A stretch of 64,000 nt of DNA from Streptomyces syringium (GTDB taxonomy: Bacteria > Actinomycetota > Actinomycetes > Streptomycetales > Streptomycetaceae), in the NCBI RefSeq assembly GCF_017876625.1, contig NZ_JAGIOH010000001.1:2232001-2296000 (forward strand), given 5' to 3'. Positions 35,919-43,935 of this stretch are shown here, one piece after another. The first letter of the stretch is position 1; each line of letters starts with the position of its first letter. The notes beneath the pieces were generated by a model. That model was not told where the DNA came from. It saw nothing but the letters and a program-made list of their open reading frames with translations, and made no database searches. Position numbers and translations under genes: made by a program.

Positions 35919-35930
35919 ATCTCTAGAGAC
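35919..35930 (-). promoter_or_regulatory. Candidate GntR operator, site 1 (own gene)
   Basis: ATCTCTAGAGAC contains the perfect 10-bp palindrome TCTCTAGAGA. It lies 41 bp upstream of the regulator's GTG start, a good position for autorepression. Confidence 0.6.
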
Positions 35931-35975
35931 CACCCTAGGCGGCGTGCGGCGGGAAAGTGAGGCGCGGGGCCACCG

Positions 35976-36021
35976 TTGACATCTCTAGAGATGCCCGCTT
36001 CACTGGAAGTTGTCTAGAGAC
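35976..36021 (+). promoter_or_regulatory. Promoter with two GntR operator candidates, driving the ATPase-fold gene
   Basis: TTGACA at 35976-35981 and TTCACT at 35999-36004 are spaced by 17 bp and make a good promoter. ATCTCTAGAGAT, a perfect 12-bp palindrome, sits at 35981-35992 in the spacer. A third copy, GTCTAGAGAC, lies at 36012-36021, just past the expected transcription start. Repressor at both would block the promoter and the start. Confidence 0.65.
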
Positions 36022-36069
36022 GTTCCCGTGGGTGCAGGTGGGTGCATCGCACCGATCAGGGGAGGCGGC

Positions 36070-36540
36070 ATGGCGCGCGTGGCCAGCATCGTCGGCACCG
36101 GCGTGAGACCGGAGCCGCTCGGCTGCATCACGGTGGAGGCGGTGCCGGAGTCGGTCGCCCTGGTCCGGCGGTTGTTCCGCGAGCTCACCGGCGCCCATGG
36201 CCTGGGCTTCCCGGTGGACGACTGCGTCCTGCTGGTCTCCGAACTGGTCACGAACGCGGTCGACCACGTCGAGCGTGCCGAGGGGGACGGCGCCCGGCAG
36301 GTCCGTGTCGACTGGTGGCGGGTGCGGGACGGCCTGCGCGTCGACGTCCACAGCGGCGGACCGCCGGAGGGGATCCGGCTACGGCAGCCGCGTGACGACG
36401 ACCCGCGCGGGCGGGGACTGCTGCTCGTCGATCTGCTCACCGACGCCTGGGCCGTGGAGCCGAGCCGCCACGGCGGCACGATGGTCTCGTTCGTCATCGA
36501 GAACGTCTGGCGGCCGGCGAGGCCCGTGCGGTCGGCTTGA
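36070..36540 (+). CDS. ATP-binding protein of the HATPase/RsbW anti-sigma-like family
   Basis: A 156-residue single-domain GHKL ATPase fold. The N-box is LLVSELVTNAVDHV and the G2 box is RGRGLLLVDLLTDAWAVE, followed by GGTMVSFVIE. Streptomyces have many such proteins; some bind sigma factors or anti-anti-sigma factors. No sigma or STAS partner is adjacent. ATG 36070 has GGGGAGG 5 nt upstream. A promoter with GntR operator candidates precedes it, so the divergent GntR protein probably represses it. Confidence 0.85.
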   Translation: MARVASIVGTGVRPEPLGCITVEAVPESVALVRRLFRELTGAHGLGFPVDDCVLLVSELVTNAVDHVERAEGDGARQVRVDWWRVRDGLRVDVHSGGPPEGIRLRQPRDDDPRGRGLLLVDLLTDAWAVEPSRHGGTMVSFVIENVWRPARPVRSA

Positions 36541-36720
36541 GCGAAGGGCGCCGGGAACGGCAGGGCGCGGCGGGCCGCGCACCGCCTTCGGCCGGGCCGC
36601 GAGGCCGCCCGGCCCGACGCCGTCCTCCCGACAGCCCCGCGCGGGTGACCGCGTCAGCCGGGATGCACCCGGGGCGGCGCAGGCAGGGCGGCGCGCCGCG
36701 ACCGCCCCTCGGGGGTCGTG

Positions 36721-36779
36721 GGGTGGCCGGCCCACCCATGAGCCGACGCCGTCCCCGGCCACCGCACGGATGCGCATCC
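36721..36779. terminator. Possible hairpins between convergent genes
   Basis: GGGTGG-CCGGC-CCACCC (36721-36737) and GGATGCGCATCC (36768-36779) are inverted repeats in the 272-bp gap between the convergent ATPase-fold and MFS genes. Their position suits termination. Nothing else recognisable lies in this gap. Confidence 0.35.
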
Positions 36780-36812
36780 CGCACGGGTGTCCGCCCCGCG
36801 TGGGGGGCCGCG

Positions 36813-38021
36813 TCAGCCGACGCGCTCCCCCTCCGGCATCCGCTCGCTGCCCGCGGCGACCAGCCGGGACGCACCCGGGCCGCCCCGGTCGAGCAGTCCC
36901 GCCGTCACCGCGATGGCCAGGCCGATCACCGCGAGGACCGCGCCCACCAGGGTCGGGGAGGTCCAGCCCCAGCCCGCGGCGATGGCGACGCCGCCGAGCC
37001 ACGCCCCGCCGGCGTTGGCGAGGTTGAAGGCCGAGTGGTTGGAGGCCGAGGCCAGGGTCGGGGCGTGCCGGGCCTTGTTCATGACGAGCATCTGCAGCGG
37101 CGTCGTGGTCATGAAGCCGACCGCGCCGAGGACGACGACCGTCGCGAGGGCCGCCCACTTCACGTGCACGGTGAAGTCGAAGAGGACCAGCACGGCCGCC
37201 AGCGCGGCCAGCGACCCGTAGAGCGTGGGTCGCAGCGCCCGGTCGGTGAGCGGGCCGGCGACGAGGGCGCCGAGCGTCATGCCGATGCCGAAGAGGGCGA
37301 GGACGAGCGTGACGGAGGTCTCGGAGAAGCCCGTGACCTCGGTCATCATCGACGCGAGATAGCTGTAGACCGCGAAGACCCCGGCGAAGCCGAAGACCGC
37401 GGTGAGCAGCCCGAGCAGCACCTGCCGGTCGCCGAGGGCGCGCAGTTCCTGGCCGAGGCCCCCGTGCCGTTCGCGCGGGAGCTGGGGGACGAGCAGGGTG
37501 AGCGCGGCCATCGCCACCAGCCCGATGCCCGCGACCACGAGGAACGTGGCGCGCCAGCCGAGGTGCTGGCCGAGCAGGGTGGCGCTGGGGACGCCGACGA
37601 TGTTGGCGACCGTCAGGCCGAGGAACATCGTCGCGACCGCCCGGGCCTGCCGTCCCTCGGCCACCAGCCGGGCGGCGACCACCGCCCCGACGCCGAAGAA
37701 CGCGCCGTGCGGCAGCCCCGCCAGCACCCGCCCCACGACGAGCAGCCCGAAGGAGGGGGCCAGCGCGGAGGCGAGGTTGCCGATGGTGAAGAGGCCCATG
37801 AGCAGGACGAGCATCCGCTTGCGCGGGATGCGCGAGCCCAGTGCCGTGAGCAGCGGGGCGCCGATGACGACGCCGAGGGCGTAGGCGGAGACCAGGTATC
37901 CGGCGGTGGGCACCGAGGTGCCGAGATCGTCGGCGACATTGGGCAGCAGGCCCATCATCACGAACTCGGTGGTGCCGATGCCGAACGCGGAGATCGCCAG
38001 GGCGAGCAGCGCCAGGGGCAT
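36813..38021 (-). CDS. MFS drug-efflux transporter (DHA1, chloramphenicol-resistance-like)
   Basis: A 402-residue, 12-helix major facilitator. The start MPLALLALAISAFGIGTTEF and the VVGRVLAGLPHGAFFGVGAV segment (motif C-like) are typical of the Cml/AraJ/Cmx group, which exports chloramphenicol and other small molecules by proton antiport. The loop GSRIPRKRML matches motif A in a reduced form. ATG 38021 has AAAGG upstream. There is no regulator beside it, but an inverted repeat TGTTCC-N5-GGAACA lies in its leader. Substrate unknown. Confidence 0.85.
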   Translation of the reverse strand: MPLALLALAISAFGIGTTEFVMMGLLPNVADDLGTSVPTAGYLVSAYALGVVIGAPLLTALGSRIPRKRMLVLLMGLFTIGNLASALAPSFGLLVVGRVLAGLPHGAFFGVGAVVAARLVAEGRQARAVATMFLGLTVANIVGVPSATLLGQHLGWRATFLVVAGIGLVAMAALTLLVPQLPRERHGGLGQELRALGDRQVLLGLLTAVFGFAGVFAVYSYLASMMTEVTGFSETSVTLVLALFGIGMTLGALVAGPLTDRALRPTLYGSLAALAAVLVLFDFTVHVKWAALATVVVLGAVGFMTTTPLQMLVMNKARHAPTLASASNHSAFNLANAGGAWLGGVAIAAGWGWTSPTLVGAVLAVIGLAIAVTAGLLDRGGPGASRLVAAGSERMPEGERVG

Positions 38022-38039
38022 GGAAGACCTTTCAGAGGA

Positions 38040-38056
38040 TGTTCCCTTCCGGAACA
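38040..38056 (-). promoter_or_regulatory. Inverted repeat upstream of the DHA1 efflux gene
   Basis: TGTTCC-CTTCC-GGAACA is a perfect 6-bp inverted repeat 18 bp from the start codon, and another TGTTCC half-site lies at 38074-38079. This looks like a repressor site; the cognate regulator is not in the window as far as I can tell. Confidence 0.45.
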
Positions 38057-38107
38057 AAGCCTCTCGGACCAAATGTTCCCGCCCCTGACGGAAAGGTGAA
38101 CAGCTGG

Positions 38108-39121
38108 TCAGATCTTTACCCGGGCGGCCACCGGCAGGTGGTCGCTGTTCGTCTCGGGGAGGGTCCAGGCCGAGACGGGGTCCATGCCGCGCACCATGAT
38201 CTGGTCGATGCGGGCCATGGGGAAGCTCGCGGGCCAGCTGAAGCCGAAGCCGTCGCCCGCCGCGCCCTGTGCCGAGCGCAGCTGCGAGGTGATGGGCGCG
38301 AGCGAGCGGTCGTTCATCGTGCCGTTGAGGTCGCCGAGCAGGACGACCTTGCGCACCGGCTCCCGCGCGATGGCCTGGCCGAGCGCCTCGGCGCTGTTGT
38401 CGCGCTGGCCGGCGGTGAAGCCCGCGTTGAACTTGACCCGCACGGAAGGCAGGTGCGCGACGTAGACGGCCACGGGGCCCTGGGGAGTGTTGACGGTGGC
38501 CCGCAGGGCGCGCGTCCAGCCCATGTGGATGTCGACCGGCCGGGCATCGGCGAGCGGGTACTTGCTCCACACCCCGACGGTGCCCTGCACGGAGTGGTAC
38601 TTGTAGGTGCCCGCCAGGGCCCGCTCGTACCGGGAGGCGTCGCTGAGCTCCTCCAGCGCGACGATGTCGGCGCCCGAGGCGGCGACGGCGCGGGCGGTGC
38701 CGACCGCGTCGAGGTTCTCGGCGTTGACGTTGTGGCTGACGACCGTGAGGTTGCCGCCCTTGCCCGACTTGTCGCTGAGCAGCCCGCCGAAGAGGTTCGC
38801 CCAGACGACGATGGGCAGCAGCAGCGCGACCAGGGCGGTCGCCGACCGGCGCAGCACGGCGAGGACGAGCAGCACCGGAATGCCGAGGCCCAGCCAGGGG
38901 AGGAAGGTCTCGGTGAGGCTGCCGAGGTTGCCGACGCGGTTGGGGAGCCCGGAGTGGAAGAGCATCAGCAGCCCGAGCAGGGCGGCGAAGGCGGCGACGA
39001 CGAGTCCGCGCCGCCAGACATCCCGGTCCCGCCACTGGCTCACGAAGTGCTCGAACCTGGATCCGGTGCGCTCCGGGCCCGGCCCGTCGTGGCCCGTCTC
39101 CTCCATGTACGCCTGCGACAT
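38108..39121 (-). CDS. Membrane-anchored endonuclease/exonuclease/phosphatase-family protein
   Basis: A 337-residue protein with three N-terminal membrane helices (about residues 36-110), then an extracytoplasmic EEP domain. EEP motifs: VVSHNVNAEN (Asn), DIVALEELSD (metal Glu), YVAHLPSVRV, LLGDLNGTMND (Asp/Asn) and SDHLPVAARVKI (catalytic His). Such proteins act on nucleic acids, phospholipids or sugar phosphates; being outside the membrane favours a secreted-nuclease or phospholipase-like role. The start MSQAYMEETG could also be the Met at residue 6. No operon partner is obvious. Confidence 0.85.
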   Translation of the reverse strand: MSQAYMEETGHDGPGPERTGSRFEHFVSQWRDRDVWRRGLVVAAFAALLGLLMLFHSGLPNRVGNLGSLTETFLPWLGLGIPVLLVLAVLRRSATALVALLLPIVVWANLFGGLLSDKSGKGGNLTVVSHNVNAENLDAVGTARAVAASGADIVALEELSDASRYERALAGTYKYHSVQGTVGVWSKYPLADARPVDIHMGWTRALRATVNTPQGPVAVYVAHLPSVRVKFNAGFTAGQRDNSAEALGQAIAREPVRKVVLLGDLNGTMNDRSLAPITSQLRSAQGAAGDGFGFSWPASFPMARIDQIMVRGMDPVSAWTLPETNSDHLPVAARVKI

Positions 39122-39336
39122 CCGTCGTCCTTAACTCTTCAGCTGCTGCGTCCCCGCCACCTGACGATAAGTGATCACCGTGGGCCGGGTTTCTCCGCGG
39201 CGCCCCTGGCAGGGGAGCCGGTCTGGAGGACGAGGGCTTGGCCCGCCCGGGTTCCTGTCGAGCGGCTGTGCGGGCCTGCTGTGACACAACGGGCATATTC
39301 GCCGCGCCCCGCGGTCGGGCCCGACCGCGAGCAGGG

Positions 39337-40002
39337 TCAGCTCCGAGCCGGGCGCTCCCCCGCTCGCTCACCCCGCGGCCGCGCGCCCTCCAGGACGGTG
39401 TCGACGATCTGCTCCGCCAGCCCCTCGGGCATCTCCTTCCACTCGTGGAGCATCGCCCGGGTGAGCATCGGGCCGACGAACAGGTCGGCGAGCAGATCGA
39501 GGTCCCGGTCGGCGCGGATCTCCCCGGTGAGCGTGCCGCGGCGCAGCACGGCGAGCAGTGCCTCGCGGCGGGCCGTGACGACGGTGTCGTGGTACTCCTT
39601 CCACAGCTTCGGCTGCGCCTGCATCTGCGCGACGACCGTGCGCAGCAGCGCCGAGGAGCGCTTGGCGAGGCCGCGGCGGCGCATGAACTCCAGCATGGTG
39701 ACGAGGTCGTCCCGGACCGACTCCCCGGCGGCCGGGGGCTGCCGGACGTTGTCGAGGGAGCGCATGACGTCGAGCATCAGCGCCTCCTTGCCGGCCCAGC
39801 GGCGGTAGACGGTGGCCTTGCCGACGCCCGCCTCGCGGGCTATCCGCTCCATCGACAGATCGCCGATGGTCACGCCTTCCTCCAGCAGCCGCAGCACCGT
39901 TTCGATGACGGCGGTGTCGACGGCGGCATTGCGGGGGCGTCCCCGCCGCTCGGCGACCGCGCTCACGCCCTCCCCCGGCTTTCCTTCGACGTGCCCGTTC
40001 AC
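39337..40002 (-). CDS. TetR-family repressor of the adjacent efflux pump
   Basis: A 221-residue TetR/AcrR regulator. [23 protein letters not shown] and [16 protein letters not shown]. The GTG start at 40002 overlaps the stop of the upstream MFS gene (GTGA), so pump and repressor are co-translated. A perfect 19-bp palindrome in front of the pump gene is its likely operator. Binding of a toxic ligand would release it and switch on both genes. The ligand cannot be read from the sequence. Confidence 0.88.
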   Translation of the reverse strand: MNGHVEGKPGEGVSAVAERRGRPRNAAVDTAVIETVLRLLEEGVTIGDLSMERIAREAGVGKATVYRRWAGKEALMLDVMRSLDNVRQPPAAGESVRDDLVTMLEFMRRRGLAKRSSALLRTVVAQMQAQPKLWKEYHDTVVTARREALLAVLRRGTLTGEIRADRDLDLLADLFVGPMLTRAMLHEWKEMPEGLAEQIVDTVLEGARPRGERAGERPARS

Positions 40003-41657
40003 GCGTCCGCTCCCGCCTGCTCCTTCTCGGCTTCCGGCCGGGACCGGCCGGCCGCCGCGGCCGCCGCCTTGCCCGGCAGGAACAGCGCGACGACGGCCGC
40101 ACCGAGCAGGGCGACGGCAGAGGCGCCGGTGACGGTGATGTGCATGGCGTGGATGAAGGCGTCCTGGGCGGGGCCGACCAGCGCCTTGCCGGACGGTCCC
40201 AGCTTCTCGGCGAGGCCGAGGGTGCCCTCGATGGACTCGCCCGCCGCGTGCCGGGCGGAGTCCGACAGGCCGGGGACGTCGTCGAGCGTGCCGGAGATGC
40301 CGTCGCGGTAGGTGGTGGAGAGCAGCGAGCCGAGCACGGCGACCCCGAGCGCGCCGCCGACCTGCCGGAAGGTGTTGTTCACGGCGGAGCCCGAGCCGGC
40401 CTTCTCACGCGGCAGCGACTGCATGATCGAGACGGTGGCGGGCGGCATGATGTGCGCCATCGCGGTGCCCTGGAAGAAGAACAGCACCTCCAGGACCCAG
40501 ATCGGGGTGTCCTGGTCGAGCAGCAGGAAGCCCGCCGTGGTCGCGGCGACCAGCAGCATGCCGACGGTGCACACCACGCGGGCGCCGAACCGCTCCACGA
40601 CCAGCCGGGCCCGCGGGGCGAAGAACATCTGGGCGACGGCGATGGGCAGGAGCAGCAGGCCGCTCTCCAGCGGGCTGTAGCCGCGCACGCTCTGGGTGTA
40701 GAAGACGATGAAGAAGGTCGTGCCCATCAGCGCGAAGAAGACCAGCGCGATGGAGGTGACGGCCGCCGAGAAGGCCGGGTTGCGGAAGTAGCGCACGTCG
40801 ATGGCGGGGTGCGCGCTGCGCCGCTCGTGCAGGACGAAGAGGACGAGGACGAGCAGACCGCCGCCGGCCGTGCCGAAGACCTCGGGGTCGGAGAAGTCGG
40901 CGAGCTGACCGCCCTTGATGATGCCGTAGACCAGCAGGACCAGGCCGACGACGGACAGCAGCACGCCGACCGGGTCGAGCCGGCCGGGCTTCGGGTCCTT
41001 GGAGTCGGGGACGAGCAGCACCATCGCGATCAGACCGACGATCACGATGGGCACGTTGACGAGGAAGACGGAGCCCCACCAGAAGTGTTCGAGCAGGATG
41101 CCGCCGGTGACCGGGCCGATGGCGATGGCGAGGCCGACCGCGCCCGCCCAGATGCCGATGGCCTTGGGCTGCTCGTCCCGCTCGAAGACGTTCATGATGA
41201 TGGCGAGGGTCGCGGGCATCACGAAGGCACCGCCGAAGCCCATCACCGCGCGGAAGGTGATCAGCTCGCCGGGCGAGCCGGCCAGCGCGGAGAGCACCGA
41301 GCCGATGCCGAACACGACCATGCCGAAGAGCAGCACCTTCTTGCGGCCGAGCCGGTCGCCCAGCAGGCCCGCGGTGAAGAGTATCCCGGCGAAGACGAGG
41401 GTGTAGGAGTTGATCGCCCACTCCAACTGGCTCTGCGTCGCGCCGAGTCCGGTGGGGGCGGGTGCGGCGATCGTCTTCATCGCCACGTTGAGGATCGAGT
41501 TGTCCAGCACCACGATCAGCAGGCTGAACAGCAGGACGGTGAGGATCGCCCAGCGTCTGCGGTGGACCGCCTCGGGGACCCGGCGGGGCGGTGCCGCGCC
41601 GGGGGTACCGGAGGGGCCGGGAGGTCCGGAGGGGGCGGGGTCGCCAGAAGCTGCCAT
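39999..41657 (-). CDS. MFS multidrug efflux pump (DHA2, EmrB/QacA family)
   Basis: A 552-residue, 14-helix exporter. The first helix [20 protein letters not shown] followed by NVAMKTIA has the D residue typical of DHA2 motif D1; [16 protein letters not shown] is motif A and [15 protein letters not shown] is motif C. The last part contains [23 protein letters not shown] 41657 is the probable start. It is the first gene of a two-gene unit with the TetR repressor and is controlled through the palindrome at 41681-41699. Substrates of such pumps are often hydrophobic cations or antibiotics. Confidence 0.9.
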   Translation of the reverse strand: MAASGDPAPSGPPGPSGTPGAAPPRRVPEAVHRRRWAILTVLLFSLLIVVLDNSILNVAMKTIAAPAPTGLGATQSQLEWAINSYTLVFAGILFTAGLLGDRLGRKKVLLFGMVVFGIGSVLSALAGSPGELITFRAVMGFGGAFVMPATLAIIMNVFERDEQPKAIGIWAGAVGLAIAIGPVTGGILLEHFWWGSVFLVNVPIVIVGLIAMVLLVPDSKDPKPGRLDPVGVLLSVVGLVLLVYGIIKGGQLADFSDPEVFGTAGGGLLVLVLFVLHERRSAHPAIDVRYFRNPAFSAAVTSIALVFFALMGTTFFIVFYTQSVRGYSPLESGLLLLPIAVAQMFFAPRARLVVERFGARVVCTVGMLLVAATTAGFLLLDQDTPIWVLEVLFFFQGTAMAHIMPPATVSIMQSLPREKAGSGSAVNNTFRQVGGALGVAVLGSLLSTTYRDGISGTLDDVPGLSDSARHAAGESIEGTLGLAEKLGPSGKALVGPAQDAFIHAMHITVTGASAVALLGAAVVALFLPGKAAAAAAGRSRPEAEKEQAGADA

Positions 41658-41680
41658 GCACACCACCATAAACCTTTTCG

Positions 41681-41699
41681 ATACGAGACCGTCTCGTAT
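41681..41699 (-). promoter_or_regulatory. TetR operator upstream of the DHA2 pump
   Basis: ATACGAGACCGTCTCGTAT is a perfect 9-bp inverted repeat around one central base. It lies 24 bp upstream of the pump's start codon, at the promoter. The form is typical of TetR operators next to Streptomyces MFS genes. Confidence 0.8.
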
Positions 41700-41848
41700 T
41701 GGAAAGTCTTTGCGAACGGGTGCCCGCCGCCGGGCCCGGCAACCAGCGCAGGGGGTTCCCTTCCCCGCCCGCGTGCGGCGTGTCAGCATGGGAGGTGATC
41801 CGGGGACGCCGTGAGGGCGCCTCGAGACACTTCACAGGAGCCATTGCC

Positions 41849-42727
41849 ATGACGCATGCCTCGAAAGCCGAGAACCGGCCCGACAGCAGCCCCGCCAACC
41901 CGAAGGCGCTGTACGGCGGTACGAGTTCCCGGCGCGTCACCGTCCGCGACATCGCCGCAGCCAAGGTGCGCGGCGAGAAGTGGCCGATGCTCACCGCCTA
42001 CGACGCGATGACCGCCTCGGTCTTCGACGAGTCCGGCATCCCCGTCCTGCTCGTGGGTGACTCCATGGGCAACTGTCACCTCGGCTACGACTCCACCGTG
42101 CCCGTCACGATGGACGAGATCGCTCTTCTCTCGGCCGCCGTCGTACGGGGCACCAAGCGCGCCCTGATCGTCGGCGACCTGCCCTTCGGTTCGTACCAGG
42201 AGGGCTCGGTCCAGGCGCTGCGCAACGCCACCCGGCTGGTGAAGGAGGCGGGCGTCGGCGCGGTCAAGCTGGAGGGCGGCGAGCGCTCCGCCGACCAGAT
42301 CGACCTGCTGGTCCGCTCCGGCATCCCCGTCATGGCCCACATCGGCCTCACCCCCCAGTCCGTCAACGCCTACGGCGGCTACCCCGTGCAGGGCCGTGGC
42401 GAGGAGGCCGCGCAGCAGCTGCTGCGCGACGCCAAGGCCGTCCAGGACGCGGGCGCCTTCGCGGTCGTCCTGGAGCTGGTCCCGGCCGAGCTGGCCGCCG
42501 AGGTCACCCGGACGCTGCACATCCCGACGGTCGGCATCGGCGCCGGCCAGGAGTGCGACGCCCAGGTGCTGGTGTGGACGGACATGGCGGGCATGACGGC
42601 GGGCCGGGTGCCGCGCTTCGTCAAGCAGTACGCGAATCTGCGCGAGGTGCTCGGCGGCGCGGCGAAGTCCTTCGCGGCCGACGTGGTCGGCGGGCTGTAC
42701 CCGGCGGAGGAGCACGCCTTCCACTAG
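41849..42727 (+). CDS. panB: 3-methyl-2-oxobutanoate hydroxymethyltransferase
   Basis: A 292-residue enzyme of pantothenate/CoA synthesis that transfers a hydroxymethyl group from 5,10-methylene-THF to ketoisovalerate, giving ketopantoate. Motifs: MLTAYDAMTASVFDESGIPV, VGDSMGNCHLGYDSTVPVTM (metal Asp), VGDLPFGSYQ, VKLEGG, HIGLTPQSVN and VLELVPAEL (catalytic Glu). The start ATG 41849 has CAGGAG 8 nt upstream and leaves a disordered 25-residue N-terminus, as in other Streptomyces PanB. A hairpin repeat follows. Confidence 0.95.
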   Translation: MTHASKAENRPDSSPANPKALYGGTSSRRVTVRDIAAAKVRGEKWPMLTAYDAMTASVFDESGIPVLLVGDSMGNCHLGYDSTVPVTMDEIALLSAAVVRGTKRALIVGDLPFGSYQEGSVQALRNATRLVKEAGVGAVKLEGGERSADQIDLLVRSGIPVMAHIGLTPQSVNAYGGYPVQGRGEEAAQQLLRDAKAVQDAGAFAVVLELVPAELAAEVTRTLHIPTVGIGAGQECDAQVLVWTDMAGMTAGRVPRFVKQYANLREVLGGAAKSFAADVVGGLYPAEEHAFH

Positions 42728-42751
42728 ACCGGGGCTCCGCCCCGGACCCGG

Positions 42752-42831
42752 GTCCTCAAGCGCCGGACGGGCTTGAAAGCCCGTCCGGCGCTTGAGGACA
42801 CAGCACAGCAGCCCGTCCGGCGCTTGAGGAC
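42752..42831. repeat. Hairpin repeat after panB, three-arm copy (AAG variant)
   Basis: Arms 42752-42774 and 42777-42799 are exact 23-bp complements with a 2-nt loop. A further right-arm copy lies at 42810-42831, as in the copy at 7-109. It begins 25 bp after the panB stop and probably insulates the ABC operon from it. Confidence 0.9.
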
Positions 42832-42883
42832 ACCGCGAGCGGCGAGGTGTCGGCGGGCTGTCGATTAAATATCGGCGCGCTGT

Positions 42884-42901
42884 CAGTGCCCCCTGGCACT
42901 G
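42884..42901 (+). promoter_or_regulatory. Inverted repeat just upstream of the ABC transporter operon
   Basis: CAGTGCC-CCCT-GGCACTG is a perfect 7-bp inverted repeat ending 8 bp before the ATG at 42910. It occupies the place of a ribosome site, which is missing. It could be an operator or an RNA hairpin. No regulator is adjacent. Confidence 0.5.
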
Positions 42902-42909
42902 TGGTTTCC

Positions 42910-43935
42910 ATGACGCGAAACGACATCCCTGGAAGCGGCCGGAACGCCGTAGAGGTCCGGGGGCTGGTCAAGCACTACGGCGAGACCAAAGCCCTCGACG
43001 GGGTCGACCTGGACGTGCGCGAGGGCACCGTCCTCGGAGTCCTCGGCCCCAACGGCGCGGGCAAGACCACGCTCGTGCGAGTCCTGTCCACCCTGATCCG
43101 GCCCGACGCGGGCAGCGCCCGCGTCGCGGGCTACGACGTGGTGTCCCAGCCCCGGCAGCTGCGCCGGGTCATCGGCCTGACCGGGCAGTACGCCTCGGTC
43201 GACGAGAAGCTGTCCGGCACCGAGAACCTCTACATGATCGGGCGGCTGCTCGACCTCTCCCGCAAGGACGCCCGGCGCCGCGCGGCGGAGATGCTGGAGC
43301 GCTTCTCGCTCACGGAGGCCGCCAAGCGGCCCGCCATGCAGTATTCGGGCGGTATGCGCCGCCGGCTCGACCTGGCCGCCTCGATGATCGGCCTGCCGTC
43401 GGTGCTCTATCTGGACGAGCCCACCACCGGCCTCGACCCCCGCACGCGCAATGAGGTGTGGGAAGAGGTCCGGCGGATGGTCTCCGAGGGTGTCACCGTG
43501 CTGCTCACCACGCAGTACATGGAGGAGGCGGAGCAGCTCGCCGACGAGCTGACCGTCATCGACCGCGGCCGGGTCATCGCCGGCGGCGGGGTCGACGAGC
43601 TCAAGGCGAAGGTCGGCGGGCGCACCCTGCAGATCCGCCCGGCGGACCCGGCCGAACTGCCCCGGATGGTGGGCGCGGTGGCCCAGGCCGGGCTGGACGG
43701 CATCGCCGGCGCGACCGCCGACGCGGCGGAGGGCGTGGTCAACGTCCCGATCGTCAGCGACGAGCAGCTGACCGCCGTGATCGGGCTGCTGGGCGAGCGG
43801 GGCTTCGCCATCGCCGGCATCAGCACCCATCTGCCCAGCCTCGACGAGGTGTTCCTGGCCGTCACCGGCCAGAAGACCTCCGACAGCACCGCGCCGCAGG
43901 ACCGTACCGACGAACTCCAGGAGGTCGCGGCATGA
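42910..43935 (+). CDS. ABC transporter ATPase, daunorubicin-resistance (DrrA) type
   Basis: A 341-residue ATPase for drug or lipid export. Walker A GPNGAGKTT, Q-loop in GLTGQYASVDEKLSG, signature YSGGMRRRLDLAASM, Walker B VLYLDEPTTGLD and the switch region LLTTQYMEEAEQLAD are all intact. The C-terminal extension (from about residue 230, GVDELKAKVGGRTLQI) is the DrrA-type domain. ATG 42910 has no clear ribosome site, and a short palindrome sits right before it. Its stop overlaps the permease start. Confidence 0.92.
   Translation: MTRNDIPGSGRNAVEVRGLVKHYGETKALDGVDLDVREGTVLGVLGPNGAGKTTLVRVLSTLIRPDAGSARVAGYDVVSQPRQLRRVIGLTGQYASVDEKLSGTENLYMIGRLLDLSRKDARRRAAEMLERFSLTEAAKRPAMQYSGGMRRRLDLAASMIGLPSVLYLDEPTTGLDPRTRNEVWEEVRRMVSEGVTVLLTTQYMEEAEQLADELTVIDRGRVIAGGGVDELKAKVGGRTLQIRPADPAELPRMVGAVAQAGLDGIAGATADAAEGVVNVPIVSDEQLTAVIGLLGERGFAIAGISTHLPSLDEVFLAVTGQKTSDSTAPQDRTDELQEVAA

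Noticed and set aside
36541..36812. Possible small gene in the gap between the ATPase-fold and MFS genes
   Set aside because: Frames here are open only because of GC; none has a start with a ribosome site or a recognisable product.
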